DNA of 64,000 nt from Clostridium sp. UBA4548 (GTDB taxonomy: Bacteria; Bacillota; Clostridia; Clostridiales; Clostridiaceae): NCBI RefSeq assembly GCF_002387895.1, contig NZ_DGLI01000023.1:50820-114819 (forward strand), written 5' to 3'. Positions 42,161 through 50,813 of this stretch are shown here, one piece after another (position 1 is the first letter of the stretch; every line of letters starts with the position of its first letter). The position numbers were made by a program, and so were the translations under genes. The notes beneath the pieces were generated by a model. That model was not told where the DNA came from, ran no database searches, and saw only the letters and a list, made by a program, of their open reading frames with translations.

Positions 42161-43000
42161 ATGATTAAAACTTTAATCTTATATAACAGTGAGGAATATA
42201 ACGCTGTGGAATATATAGAAAAGCTTTCGTTAATACTTGGCCCAAGTAAATATGTTTCAGTTCAAGACTTTAATGAGGAATATGAAAGTTTTAATATTTT
42301 TATAATTTATCTAGACATGGATTATGAGCAAAAAAATGTAGAGTTTCTGAATCTAATAAATAAATATAGAGAAATCTTTAAGAGGAAAAAGCTATTAGTG
42401 TTTACTTTCGAAAAAAACTTGGAGAGTTTCAACTGGATTAAATCTAGTATTGAGAAAGTGGCTTCAGATAATTTAGTGGATTATAGAAGAATTCCACAAA
42501 AGTTAAGCGAATTATATAAATATGGGCTTGAAGTAAAAACATTGTCAGAAAGATATATATTGCAAATAGATGAAGGAAGTTTAAAAGAACAAATAGAAGA
42601 TTTTTTAAGCACAAGATCTGTGGCGAATCTATCAACTTCAAATTCAGAGAATAGTCGTTCAACCCCTATAGAGTATATTTATAAGGATAATTATATATAT
42701 ATTTACTCTGAAGGCGGAATTAAATTTTTTAATTTACTTCAAAATAATAAAATCTCTTTATCTATTTATGATAGCTATAAAAACTTTAATGAGTTAAAAG
42801 GAATGCAGATTTCTGGAGTAGCATATATAATCTCCCCTAAAAGTGAAATTTATGATGAAGTATTAAAAATGAAGAACATTAATAAATGGACATTATCAAC
42901 CTTATTAAATGTTATAAAAATTAAAATTAAAAAGGTTGAATTTTTAAATAGTGATTTTAAAAAGTTAGGTTATAACATCAATCAGATTTACTATTTCTAG
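42161..43000 (+). CDS. Two-domain protein: flavodoxin-like N-terminus and split-barrel (PNPOx-like) C-terminus
   Basis: 279 residues. The N-terminal 100 start MIKTLILYNSEEYNAVEYIEKLS, like a flavodoxin opening but without a clear FMN phosphate loop; the middle has a helical stretch; from about residue 160, SRSTPIEYIYKDNYIYIYSEGGIKFFNLLQNNKISLSIYD and GMQISGVAYIIS match the FMN-binding split barrel of pyridoxamine-phosphate-oxidase-like proteins. Probably a flavin- or heme-related redox protein of unknown role. GCGAGGAGATAAATC precedes the ATG. Confidence 0.65.
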   Translation: MIKTLILYNSEEYNAVEYIEKLSLILGPSKYVSVQDFNEEYESFNIFIIYLDMDYEQKNVEFLNLINKYREIFKRKKLLVFTFEKNLESFNWIKSSIEKVASDNLVDYRRIPQKLSELYKYGLEVKTLSERYILQIDEGSLKEQIEDFLSTRSVANLSTSNSENSRSTPIEYIYKDNYIYIYSEGGIKFFNLLQNNKISLSIYDSYKNFNELKGMQISGVAYIISPKSEIYDEVLKMKNINKWTLSTLLNVIKIKIKKVEFLNSDFKKLGYNINQIYYF

Positions 43001-43322
43001 GGTTGTTATTAAAACTTTACTGTTTTACATTAATATCTTTAATTTCTATAACAATATAAGTTCTAAGTCATAGTATATATTAAGAAGTACTATTGAAGGA
43101 GATAGATTAAAATAATTGATAAGCTTTATAGAAAGTTATTGGCAGATATTATTATTCTTATAGTTACAATGTTGTGTAGTTATATTTATAGCATATTAAC
43201 AAAGTATTCTATGTAAATTTCATAGAATACTTTGTTAATTATTATAGTTAAATTTACATACATTTTTAAGCTAGCTAGCATAATACTTTTTAGTAAATTT
43301 TATAGAAGAATAAAGGCTTATA
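43001..43322. other. Intergenic region with strong hairpin
   Basis: A perfect 19-bp stem (43195-43213 with 43221-43239), 7-nt loop, lies 200 nt after the preceding gene. Upstream of it an AAGGAG at 43096-43101 precedes a hydrophobic open frame (43112-43216) that begins with ATA/ATT instead of a usual start and stops within the hairpin loop. It may be a decayed small membrane protein gene with its terminator. Confidence 0.5.
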
Positions 43323-43520
43323 TTATTCCTGATCTATACTTGTTAAAACAGGATCAAATAGATCTATACTACATTTATGATTTTTCCAGTGATAACAATT
43401 TTCACAACTCATAGAATTTTCAGCACCTACAGTATTAATAACGTTACTACATAATGAATCATAACCAGGGCACTGAATTGCTACCATCATTAATTGTTCT
43501 CTACTTGGTGAGTTATTCAT
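43323..43520 (-). CDS. Small Cys-containing hypothetical protein
   Basis: 65 residues with six cysteines: MVAIQCPGYDSLCS, then SCENCYHWKNHKCS, spaced for a small zinc or iron-sulfur site or for disulfides. No signal peptide, no known family. The gene signals are strong (AAGGAGGTTGCAAT before the ATG), and the tail LFDPVLTSIDQE is ordinary. Probably a clostridial orphan family. Confidence 0.75.
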   Translation of the reverse strand: MNNSPSREQLMMVAIQCPGYDSLCSNVINTVGAENSMSCENCYHWKNHKCSIDLFDPVLTSIDQE

Positions 43521-43645
43521 ATTGCAACCTCCTTCATATTAGAATTTTATTAAATAACTATAACATCAAATATAATTACTCGTTATTGTAAAATATTGAG
43601 TTTGGAAAACTACTTTAGATATATAACAGTTATTAATATTAAAAA

Positions 43646-44761
43646 TTAAAAGTGAACTCTTACAAGCCAAAACTTTATTTTTTTATCACTCCATCCAAGG
43701 TCCCATGGTACATTAGATCTATCAGTATTGTGACAGGTAACTAAAGAATATCCATTGGAGTCTGCACCCGTGACGACAGATATGTGAGTAATATCACCCT
43801 TTTTTTCATAGGCTACAAAATCCCCTGGTTGAAGCTTATATGAAGCTTTAAAAACTTTTTCGTAATTGCCGTAAGCTATTACAGAGGCTCTTCCGCTATT
43901 AACCATATAGTTTTTGAAACCATCAGCATTTAGCCATGCTCTAGTAGCACCACTTTTATCATAGTTCCAAGCACCATTTTTTCTAAATTTACCACCTTCA
44001 AATAAAATTTGAGAAGCAAAGTTAGCGCAGTCTCCGCCTTGAGGATTATAATCCCTATAAGCTTTATTGTATTTAAAGCCATATTGTTCTTCTGATGCAG
44101 CACCACAATACTTTTGGGCATAATTTACTGCTTCAACTCGTCTTTCTTTTAATGTAGTAAAGTCTCTGGAACTTTGACTAAGTATAAATTCCTTCATAGT
44201 GTCTGTTTTTATATTATCTAAATCTAGAGAATCAGCAAAAGGATCTTTATACCACTCTTTAGTGATTATCCACTCACCCTCCTTATTATTTAGATTTAGT
44301 ATATGATAAGTTCCTATCCTGGAACTGTTAATATTTTCAACATTATTTTCATAGGCATATTTATATTCTGTAGAACAAATTAAATTAACAGAATACTTGC
44401 CATCAGAACCTTTTATGGATCTAATTACTACAGTTGGTATAATATCAATGAACTTGACTCCCTGTTTGCCTTCCCAGTTATGCAAGTATTTCATTTTCTT
44501 CATTTCATGTTCCATTGCCCAGATGCCATATTTTGTTTTAGTATCATAAATTGAGTCAATTATTTCTGCGTCACTATTTAGTATAGCTTTATTTCTTCTC
44601 TGAAATATGTCATTTACTGCTTTAGTGACTTCATCTTTTGATGCTTCGTCAATTGCAAATATATTTGTAGACATAAGAAAACTAATAATTATTGAAGATA
44701 TGATTACAGAAAATAATTTAAACTTTTTTAGTGTGAAATTTTTATTTGCATCAAAAATCAT
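43646..44761 (-). CDS. Secreted amidase-domain (Amidase_6) protein
   Basis: 371 residues with an N-terminal signal (KKFKLFSVIISSIIISFLMSTNIFA) for export, a middle domain of about 170 residues, and a C-terminal putative amidase domain of the Amidase_6 type: AVNYAQKYCG, GGDCANFASQILFEGG (catalytic Cys), LQPGDFVAYEK and ITHISVVTG (catalytic His), VTCHNTD. Presumed to cut cell-wall peptide or another extracellular amide. ATG 44761 follows AAGGAGTGTTATTT; the longer frame starts in the ribosome binding site. Confidence 0.85.
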   Translation of the reverse strand: MIFDANKNFTLKKFKLFSVIISSIIISFLMSTNIFAIDEASKDEVTKAVNDIFQRRNKAILNSDAEIIDSIYDTKTKYGIWAMEHEMKKMKYLHNWEGKQGVKFIDIIPTVVIRSIKGSDGKYSVNLICSTEYKYAYENNVENINSSRIGTYHILNLNNKEGEWIITKEWYKDPFADSLDLDNIKTDTMKEFILSQSSRDFTTLKERRVEAVNYAQKYCGAASEEQYGFKYNKAYRDYNPQGGDCANFASQILFEGGKFRKNGAWNYDKSGATRAWLNADGFKNYMVNSGRASVIAYGNYEKVFKASYKLQPGDFVAYEKKGDITHISVVTGADSNGYSLVTCHNTDRSNVPWDLGWSDKKIKFWLVRVHF

Positions 44762-45207
44762 AAATAACACTCCTTTATATGAGAAGAATACTCCGTAAGA
44801 TCAATTTTTACTTCTATATATCATATATACAGAACTTATTAATTAATTGAGAAAATAAAAACATAATTATCAACTATTACGAATAACTAGAGAAATGTAT
44901 TATTAAGTCATATTATTTTCACTTATGTAATTTTCATGTAGTAAAAGTATGCTTCAAAAAGATACTTTTTATCAGTATTATTTAATGAATAATACTTGGT
45001 AATTTAATGATATTAATACAAATATTAATTTTTTAGATTTTTTCTATATAAATGTATTTTTAAAACAAAGGTATATAAAACATTCTTTCAGTAAAAGAGT
45101 AACATATTAGTAGTTTTAATCTTGGAGAAGTAACAAAACAAAGAATATATCATAATCTATAGTGTAAGGCTTTACAGGCAAAAGCAATTTTTTTAGGAGG
45201 AAATCCT
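44762..45207. other. Intergenic region between the amidase and ferritin-like genes
   Basis: AT-rich, divergent promoters expected. One perfect hairpin AGTATTATT/AATAATACT (44974-44982 with 44988-44996). No ORF or known regulatory element seen. Confidence 0.4.
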
Positions 45208-45660
45208 GTGTATCAACAAAGTTACAGAGATTTAAATGATGACATGAATTGCTCAAAAAACTTAATTGACCTACTAATAGAGGCAATGAAAGATGAAAGA
45301 CATGATAGAGCAAAATACAAAATGATGATGGATATGACAAAAAAAGAGAAAATTAAAGAACAAATAAACTTTGCCTATGAAGATGAAGGGAAACATTATA
45401 AGATGTTTCAATACATCTTCTATCAATTGACTGGTAAACAAATTGATATTCCAATTCCAGAAGTTGAAGAATATGATGAGCTAATTGATGCTGTAGAAAC
45501 CAGTATAAATGGAGAATTAGCTGCCGTTGAATTGTATAGAAAAATCCAATCTATGTTACCCAATATTGGTTTAAGAGATATGCTTTTTGAAATTATTACT
45601 GATGAACAAGAACATGCAACTAGATTTACTTATGTATTTAGTATGCTAAATGAGGATTAA
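45208..45660 (+). CDS. Ferritin-like / rubrerythrin-type domain protein
   Basis: 150-residue four-helix bundle. Two Glu...ExxH-type sets fit a di-iron site: EAMKDERHDRAKY and YEDEGKHYKMF in the first half, NGELAAVELYRKI and ITDEQEHATRF in the second. It lacks the rubredoxin domain of rubrerythrin. Likely role in iron or oxidative stress handling. The start is GTG at 45208, 7 nt after AGGAGG. Confidence 0.85.
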   Translation: MYQQSYRDLNDDMNCSKNLIDLLIEAMKDERHDRAKYKMMMDMTKKEKIKEQINFAYEDEGKHYKMFQYIFYQLTGKQIDIPIPEVEEYDELIDAVETSINGELAAVELYRKIQSMLPNIGLRDMLFEIITDEQEHATRFTYVFSMLNED

Positions 45661-45828
45661 GTATTAAAATTATTATTTCATATCTAAATAAGATATAGAA
45701 TACGATAAAGATACTGCAAAATATATCCTATTTTATTTTGCATTTCCTTTTATAAGTTGCCTAAATTTATCTTACAATGTAAAAACAATATTGCAACTTA
45801 TATAATACTAACTTTTCAATAATATAAT

Positions 45829-45864
45829 AAAAATAGAATGTCTAACTTTAGACATTCTATTTTT
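45829..45864. terminator. Bidirectional terminator between the ferritin-like and yfcE genes
   Basis: A 17-bp stem (45829-45845 with 45848-45864) with a minimal loop, A-rich and T-rich ends. Confidence 0.88.
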
Positions 45865-45876
45865 ATGATAAGATAA

Positions 45877-46419
45877 TTATAAGTTCATTTCCAAGTAAAT
45901 TTTGCCTTCAAGAGTTTTAACATAAAACTTATTTCCATCAATTAGTCCATAAGTATTTGGGTGTCCTTCTTTTGGAAGAGTTATAGACCCAGGATTTAAT
46001 ATGTAAATATCATCTACCAATTTTCCTGATGGAATATGAGTATGTCCATGAATTAAAACATCATTCTTTGATAACTTCGGCATATTATTTTCGTTATATA
46101 AATGACCATGTGTAGCAAAAATTCTTCTGTTATTATGTAGCAGGATGCTGTAATCAGACATAATTGGGAAATTTAAAACCATTGAATCTACTTCACTATC
46201 ACAGTTTCCTCTAACACTAATGATACTTTCTTTAGTGTCATTAAGTAGCGAGATAACCTTTTGGGGATTATAGTCTTCTGGTAAGGGATTTCGAGGTCCG
46301 TGATATAGGATATCTCCTAAGATAATCAAAAAATCTGCTTTTTCATCTTTGAAAGCCTTAATCCCCTCTTTAGCATATTTGTAAGAACCATGAATATCTG
46401 ATAAAAAAAATAACTTCAT
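45877..46419 (-). CDS. yfcE: YfcE family metallophosphodiesterase
   Basis: 180-residue calcineurin-like phosphoesterase. The metal-binding motifs are in order: LSDIHG, ILGDILYHGPRNPLP, RGNCDSE, ATHGH and HGHTHIPS, then LNPGSITLPK as in YfcE/MJ0936. Hydrolyses phosphodiester bonds; the physiological substrate is unknown. GGAGGAAAGAT lies before the ATG. Monocistronic. Confidence 0.94.
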   Translation of the reverse strand: MKLFFLSDIHGSYKYAKEGIKAFKDEKADFLIILGDILYHGPRNPLPEDYNPQKVISLLNDTKESIISVRGNCDSEVDSMVLNFPIMSDYSILLHNNRRIFATHGHLYNENNMPKLSKNDVLIHGHTHIPSGKLVDDIYILNPGSITLPKEGHPNTYGLIDGNKFYVKTLEGKIYLEMNL

Positions 46420-46574
46420 ATCTTTCCTCCAATTATAATTAAATTTAATTTTAGCATAAGAATCTATAACTTTAGGTATTTGCTTATAAGTTATATCTCT
46501 CTGGTTATATTTTAGTCTTTTAATCTTATTATAATAGAAACATTAAAATATACTCAATAGTTTGAAAATAATTG

Positions 46575-46604
46575 TTGACATGTTTTGCCAAAGGTATGTA
46601 TAAT
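46575..46604 (+). promoter_or_regulatory. Promoter of the leader peptide / ABC exporter operon
   Basis: Consensus -35 TTGACA (46575-46580), an 18-nt spacer, consensus -10 TATAAT (46599-46604). One of the two best sigma-A promoters in the window, suggesting constant initiation with control downstream by attenuation. Confidence 0.85.
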
Positions 46605-46650
46605 ATAATTATGGAAAATTTATTAAAGAATTCAAAAAGGAGGTAGGAAA

Positions 46651-46734
46651 ATGTTAAATATAAGTTTTAGAAATACACAAGTACAACTTAATAATTTAAA
46701 CTGCTTTACCCTACCTCAAAATTTAGGTTTTTAA
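46651..46734 (+). CDS. Leader peptide of the BmrCD-type exporter operon, 27 residues
   Basis: Short ORF with a near-perfect Shine-Dalgarno (AAGGAGGT, 6 nt before ATG) placed between a consensus promoter and two intrinsic terminators that precede an antibiotic-efflux-type ABC operon. The peptide starts MLNISFRNTQVQ and ends CFTLPQNLGF. Its codons 19-21 (TACCCTA, 46707-46713) are complementary to TAGGGTA in the first terminator (46763-46769). This arrangement is that of ribosome-mediated attenuation, as known for bmrB upstream of bmrCD in Bacillus subtilis; the peptide sequence itself is not one I recognise. Confidence 0.8.
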   Translation: MLNISFRNTQVQLNNLNCFTLPQNLGF

Positions 46735-46757
46735 GAGAACTGTTATTTTGCATGTCT

Positions 46758-46787
46758 AGTCCTAGGGTATTCCCTAGGACTTTTTAT
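46758..46787 (+). terminator. Attenuator terminator 1
   Basis: A 10-bp GC-rich stem AGTCCTAGGG/CCCTAGGACT (46758-46767 with 46772-46781), TATT loop, then TTTTT. It starts 24 nt after the leader stop codon. Its left arm and loop contain TAGGGTA, which can instead pair with the leader coding region. Confidence 0.85.
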
Positions 46788-46800
46788 GTATATGTCAGCG

Positions 46801-46847
46801 AAGCCATAATCCTAAACCATGTGGTTATTGGATTATGGCTTTTTATT
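46801..46847 (+). terminator. Attenuator terminator 2
   Basis: A 12-bp stem AAGCCATAATCC/GGATTATGGCTT (46801-46812 with 46830-46841) with an inner AACC/GGTT hairpin, followed by T-rich sequence; 35 nt before the ABC gene start. Two terminators in series suggest tight shut-off or a second input. Confidence 0.82.
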
Positions 46848-46881
46848 GTAGCAAAATTATTGCACTAAGGGGGCGGATAAA

Positions 46882-48621
46882 ATGAAAAGAATTTTAAGCT
46901 ACACTAAAAATCATAAACTATTAACGTTTTTGGGTACCATATCCATGATAATTGTTATAGCAGCAGAATTAATTAATCCTTATCTAATTAAAGTTTTTAC
47001 TGACGATATTATTATGAATGGTAAATATCAGCTATTATCTACTATACTTTTAGGAATAGTAGGTATTACTGTAACTAAATTTATATTTGGTTACCTTAAA
47101 GAGTTTTTGTTTGACCTTCTTGCATCCAAAGTTGCTAGGGAGTTAAAGCAAACTATCTTCGATCACATTCAGGGTCTCTCCTTCTCCTACTTCGATGATA
47201 TGAACACTGGTGAACTAATGTCCAGAGTTGGAGAAGACGTAGATAATATTTGGATGGTACTTGGTTTTGGACTTAGACTATTTATAGAAAATATAGTTTA
47301 CTTTGTTTTAGCATCATTTTTATTGATACGAATTAATTTACTTTTAACTATTGTAGCACTTATAACAATGCCTGTAATTGCATTAGTAACAATTAAACTT
47401 GAAAAACAACTAGATAGTGTTTTCGAGAAAATTAGTGATCATACTGCGAAACTTAATACCACAGCTCAGGAAAATATTGCAGGAGTTAAGCTAGTTAAAG
47501 CTTTTGCAAGGGAAAAGCATGAAATCCTAAAATTTTTAAAGTTTAACAATAAAAATTTTGATTTAAATATGGAACGTGCTAAAGTATGGGGAAAATTCTA
47601 CCCTATTGAAGAATTTTTAGGCAACGTATCTATTGTGCTTGTTACTTGCTTTGGAGGAATTTTAGTTATTAAAGGATCAATGACTGTGGGTACACTTCTT
47701 GCATTTATTAATTATTTATGGTTATTGATATGGCCAATGAGAATGCTTGGTTGGCTCATAAGTTTACTATCTCAAAGTAGCGCTTCTGCTAAAAAAATCG
47801 AAAAAATTCTTCAAGTTAATCCAAGTGTTAAAAATAGTGCTAATCCATCTAAAATTAGTGAAATTCAAGGGGAAATTACCTTTGAAGATGTATTTTTTAG
47901 ATATAAGGAAAAACCAGTGCTTAAGAATGTTGACTTGGATATTAAGGCAGGAAGTACTGTTGCCATTATGGGTACTACAGGTTCTGGTAAATCCTCACTA
48001 ATTAGCCTTCTAAACAGAAACTACGATATTTTTAAAGGTACATTAAAAGTTGATGGAGTTGATATAAAACACATTGATTTAAATACCCTTAGAAGCTCAG
48101 TATCTATTGTTCCACAAGACTCATTTCTATTCTCGGATACTATTGAAAACAACATTAGATATGGTAGACCAGATGCAACTTTAGAAGAAATAAAAAAAGC
48201 CTGCGCTACTGCATGTGCTAGTGAGTTTATTGACGAACTTGAAGAAGGTTATGATACTTTAATTGGCGAAAGAGGTGTCGGACTTTCAGGTGGTCAAAAA
48301 CAAAGGTTGTGCATTGCTAGAGCACTAATTAGGGATTGCTCAATCTTAATACTAGATGATTCAACTTCTGCTCTAGATATGGAAACAGAATACGAATTAC
48401 TAAATAATTTATATCACAGTGATAAAAAAGTTACTACCTTCATAATTGCTCATAGAATTTCTGCAGTTAAAAATGCTGATGTTATTATATATATGGAAGA
48501 TGGCCGAATTGTAGAAATAGGTAATCATAATACTTTGCTTGAGAAACAAGGAAAATATTATGGTATATATAGAACTCAGTTTAAAGACTTTTTATCACTT
48601 GGAGATGAGGAGGTGTCATAA
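46882..48621 (+). CDS. Heterodimeric ABC exporter, subunit with degenerate ATPase site (BmrC/YheI-like)
   Basis: 579-residue half-transporter: six membrane helices (to about residue 300) and an ATPase domain. Walker A is GTTGSGKSS, the signature LSGGQKQR is canonical, but Walker B reads LILDDSTSALD with Asp in place of the catalytic Glu. In heterodimeric exporters such as BmrCD one subunit carries exactly this change. The role is drug efflux by analogy. ATG follows AAGGGGGCGGATAAA. Its stop codon abuts the start of the partner gene. Confidence 0.92.
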   Translation: MKRILSYTKNHKLLTFLGTISMIIVIAAELINPYLIKVFTDDIIMNGKYQLLSTILLGIVGITVTKFIFGYLKEFLFDLLASKVARELKQTIFDHIQGLSFSYFDDMNTGELMSRVGEDVDNIWMVLGFGLRLFIENIVYFVLASFLLIRINLLLTIVALITMPVIALVTIKLEKQLDSVFEKISDHTAKLNTTAQENIAGVKLVKAFAREKHEILKFLKFNNKNFDLNMERAKVWGKFYPIEEFLGNVSIVLVTCFGGILVIKGSMTVGTLLAFINYLWLLIWPMRMLGWLISLLSQSSASAKKIEKILQVNPSVKNSANPSKISEIQGEITFEDVFFRYKEKPVLKNVDLDIKAGSTVAIMGTTGSGKSSLISLLNRNYDIFKGTLKVDGVDIKHIDLNTLRSSVSIVPQDSFLFSDTIENNIRYGRPDATLEEIKKACATACASEFIDELEEGYDTLIGERGVGLSGGQKQRLCIARALIRDCSILILDDSTSALDMETEYELLNNLYHSDKKVTTFIIAHRISAVKNADVIIYMEDGRIVEIGNHNTLLEKQGKYYGIYRTQFKDFLSLGDEEVS

Positions 48622-50409
48622 TTGGCAAAGAATACTGTAAAACAAGATGAGAAGGTTATCTCACTAAAAAACAAAGAAATATTTTTGAGGCTGTTGGATT
48701 ATTTGAAACCTTTCAAAATAAAAATTACCTTAATCTTAATACTAATGATAATTATTATGATTAGCGGTTTGCTTAGTCCAATGATTCTAAGAATTGCTAT
48801 TGATAATTTTATCAAATCAAAAAATGTAAGTGGTATGCTGATTATTAGTGGTGTATTATTATGTTTAAATATAATAAGTATGTATTCTAATAGAGCATCT
48901 ATATTACAAATGAACAAAATAACAAATAAAATTCTATTAAATATAAGACAAGAACTATATATTCATATACAAAAGCTATCCTTCTCATTTTTTGATGATA
49001 GACCTGTAGGCAAAATTCTAGCAAGGGTTGTGGGGGATGTAAACTCTCTTTCAGAATTATTTTCAAGTGCGGTGACCACTCTAATACCGCAAATACTAAC
49101 AATTATTTCTGTTGCTGCAATAATGTTCTATTTAAATGCAACACTTGCTCTTGTTTCTATAACTGTTCTCCCCTTGCTTTTTATTAGCTTGTTTGGATTA
49201 CAGGTTTTTATTAGATCTAAATGGCAAGTTTATAGACAAAAGCGTTCTAACTTAAATGGGTTTACCCACGAGTCATTTTCAGGGATTAGAATCATTCAAA
49301 ACTTTACCTATGAAAAAGAAAGTTCTAAGAATTTTAATAATTCCGTAAATAACTTAATGGACTCCTTTGTTAATGCTGTATTATACAATGATTTTCTATG
49401 GCCTATTATAGATTTTTTTTGGGGAATTAGTTATATACTAATCTTTTGGTATGGTGCTAAACTTTCTCAATCTGGAAATGTAACTATAGGAACTATTGCT
49501 GCATTTACTTCTTATGCAGGGATGTTTTGGAGACCTATCTTAAACATTGCTTCTTTTTATAATACCTTAATAACAAATTTCGCAGCTGCTGAAAGAATCT
49601 TTGAAATCATGGATATAGTTCCAGACATTAATGAATTAGAAGCTAACGAAATAATGCCATCAATTAAAGGAACTGTTGAATTTAAAAATGTTACCTTTGG
49701 ATATGAGAAACATATTCCTGTACTTCATAATGTTAGTTTTAAAGTTAAACCTGGAGAAACCATAGCTTTAGTTGGACCTACTGGTGCAGGAAAAACTACT
49801 ATAACAAGCTTAGTAAGCAGGTTCTATGATACAAATAAGGGTGAAGTACTAATCGATGGCAAGAATGTTAAGGAGGTTAACCTTAATTCACTAAGAAGTC
49901 AAATGGGTATTATGCTTCAAGACACCTTCTTATTCTCAGATACCATTAAAGAAAATATAAGATACGGAAAATTAGATGCAACAGATGAAGAAATCATAAT
50001 AGCAGCTAAGGCGGTAAATGCACATGATTTTATTATGAAACTTGAAAATGGTTATGATACTCAAGTTAATGAAAGAGGTTCTAGGCTCTCTGTTGGACAA
50101 CGTCAACTTATTTCTTTTGCTAGAGCATTACTTGCAAATCCTAGAATTTTAATTTTAGATGAAGCTACATCAAATATCGATACTGCCACTGAAATTTTAG
50201 TTCAAAAAGGCATTAATAAGCTACTACACGGAAGAACCTCTTTTGTAATTGCTCATAGGCTTTCTACAATAAGAGATTGTGATAAAATAATGGTGATTGA
50301 TAATGGAACAATTATTGAGGCTGGCACTCATGATGAGTTAATTAGAAGAAAAGGATTTTACTATAATCTCTATATGGCTCAATATAGATTTTTAAATGAA
50401 GGAGCTTAA
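48622..50409 (+). CDS. Heterodimeric ABC exporter, catalytic subunit (BmrD/YheH-like)
   Basis: 595-residue partner: six membrane helices and an ATPase with Walker A GPTGAGKTT, Walker B ILILDEATSNID including the catalytic Glu, and the altered signature LSVGQRQL. The complementary degeneracy (first subunit lacks the Glu, second has the odd signature) means one degenerate and one active composite ATP site, typical for the BmrCD group. TTG start immediately after the previous stop codon, with GGAGGTG inside the end of the upstream gene. Confidence 0.93.
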   Translation: MAKNTVKQDEKVISLKNKEIFLRLLDYLKPFKIKITLILILMIIIMISGLLSPMILRIAIDNFIKSKNVSGMLIISGVLLCLNIISMYSNRASILQMNKITNKILLNIRQELYIHIQKLSFSFFDDRPVGKILARVVGDVNSLSELFSSAVTTLIPQILTIISVAAIMFYLNATLALVSITVLPLLFISLFGLQVFIRSKWQVYRQKRSNLNGFTHESFSGIRIIQNFTYEKESSKNFNNSVNNLMDSFVNAVLYNDFLWPIIDFFWGISYILIFWYGAKLSQSGNVTIGTIAAFTSYAGMFWRPILNIASFYNTLITNFAAAERIFEIMDIVPDINELEANEIMPSIKGTVEFKNVTFGYEKHIPVLHNVSFKVKPGETIALVGPTGAGKTTITSLVSRFYDTNKGEVLIDGKNVKEVNLNSLRSQMGIMLQDTFLFSDTIKENIRYGKLDATDEEIIIAAKAVNAHDFIMKLENGYDTQVNERGSRLSVGQRQLISFARALLANPRILILDEATSNIDTATEILVQKGINKLLHGRTSFVIAHRLSTIRDCDKIMVIDNGTIIEAGTHDELIRRKGFYYNLYMAQYRFLNEGA

Positions 50410-50425
50410 ACTAAATCAAAAGTGC

Positions 50426-50467
50426 AAATAGACTGCATGAGGGACTAGCCTCTTGTAGTCTATTTTA
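50426..50467 (+). terminator. Terminator of the ABC exporter operon
   Basis: AAATAGACT/AGTCTATTT arms (50426-50434 with 50457-50465) with an inner GAGG/CCTC pairing, followed by TTTT-rich sequence. Confidence 0.8.
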
Positions 50468-50497
50468 CTTAGATGTATAATTTAACACTGCATTTAA

Positions 50498-50526
50498 TTG
50501 ACGAAACTTTCACAAAGTTCTATAAT
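50498..50526 (+). promoter_or_regulatory. Promoter with operator-like repeat of the sensory hydrogenase operon
   Basis: -35 TTGACG (50498-50503), a 17-nt spacer and -10 TATAAT (50521-50526). The spacer contains an inverted repeat AACTTT-CAC-AAAGTT (50505-50519), placed where a repressor would block polymerase. Confidence 0.7.
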
Positions 50527-50558
50527 TTATTTATAGGTAAATAAAGGGGTGGTTAGGT

Positions 50559-50813
50559 ATGATAGTAAAGGTTTGCGTTGGTAGTGCTTGCTATGTAAAA
50601 GGATCTCATAAAGTTATAAGCCGCATAAAAAGATTAATAGAATTAAATAATTTAGTAGATAAAGTTGAACTTAAAGCTGCTTTTTGCTTAGGACACTGCA
50701 CTAATGCTGTTTCAGTAGAAATAGATGAAAGTGAAACTTTTGGGGTTGACCATAATTATGTAGATGAGTTTTTTAATACTCATATAAAGGAGAAGGTGGA
50801 ACAATGCAAGTAA
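50559..50813 (+). CDS. Thioredoxin-like [2Fe-2S] ferredoxin
   Basis: 84 residues of the NuoE/HydC C-terminal fold only. Cluster ligands are CVGSAC near the N-terminus and AFCLGHC near residue 43. It probably passes electrons to or from the hydrogenase-like sensor encoded next; its last 10 nt overlap that gene. GGGGTGGTTAGGT precedes the ATG. First gene of a three-gene operon. Confidence 0.9.
   Translation: MIVKVCVGSACYVKGSHKVISRIKRLIELNNLVDKVELKAAFCLGHCTNAVSVEIDESETFGVDHNYVDEFFNTHIKEKVEQCK

Noticed and set aside
43112..43216. Small hydrophobic membrane peptide gene
   Set aside because: No ATG, GTG or TTG in the frame near the ribosome binding site, so it is not listed as a CDS.
46882..48621. 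Inactivated ABC transporter subunit because of Asp in Walker B
   Set aside because: Asp for Glu in one subunit is normal in heterodimeric exporters; the partner keeps the catalytic Glu and the frame is intact.
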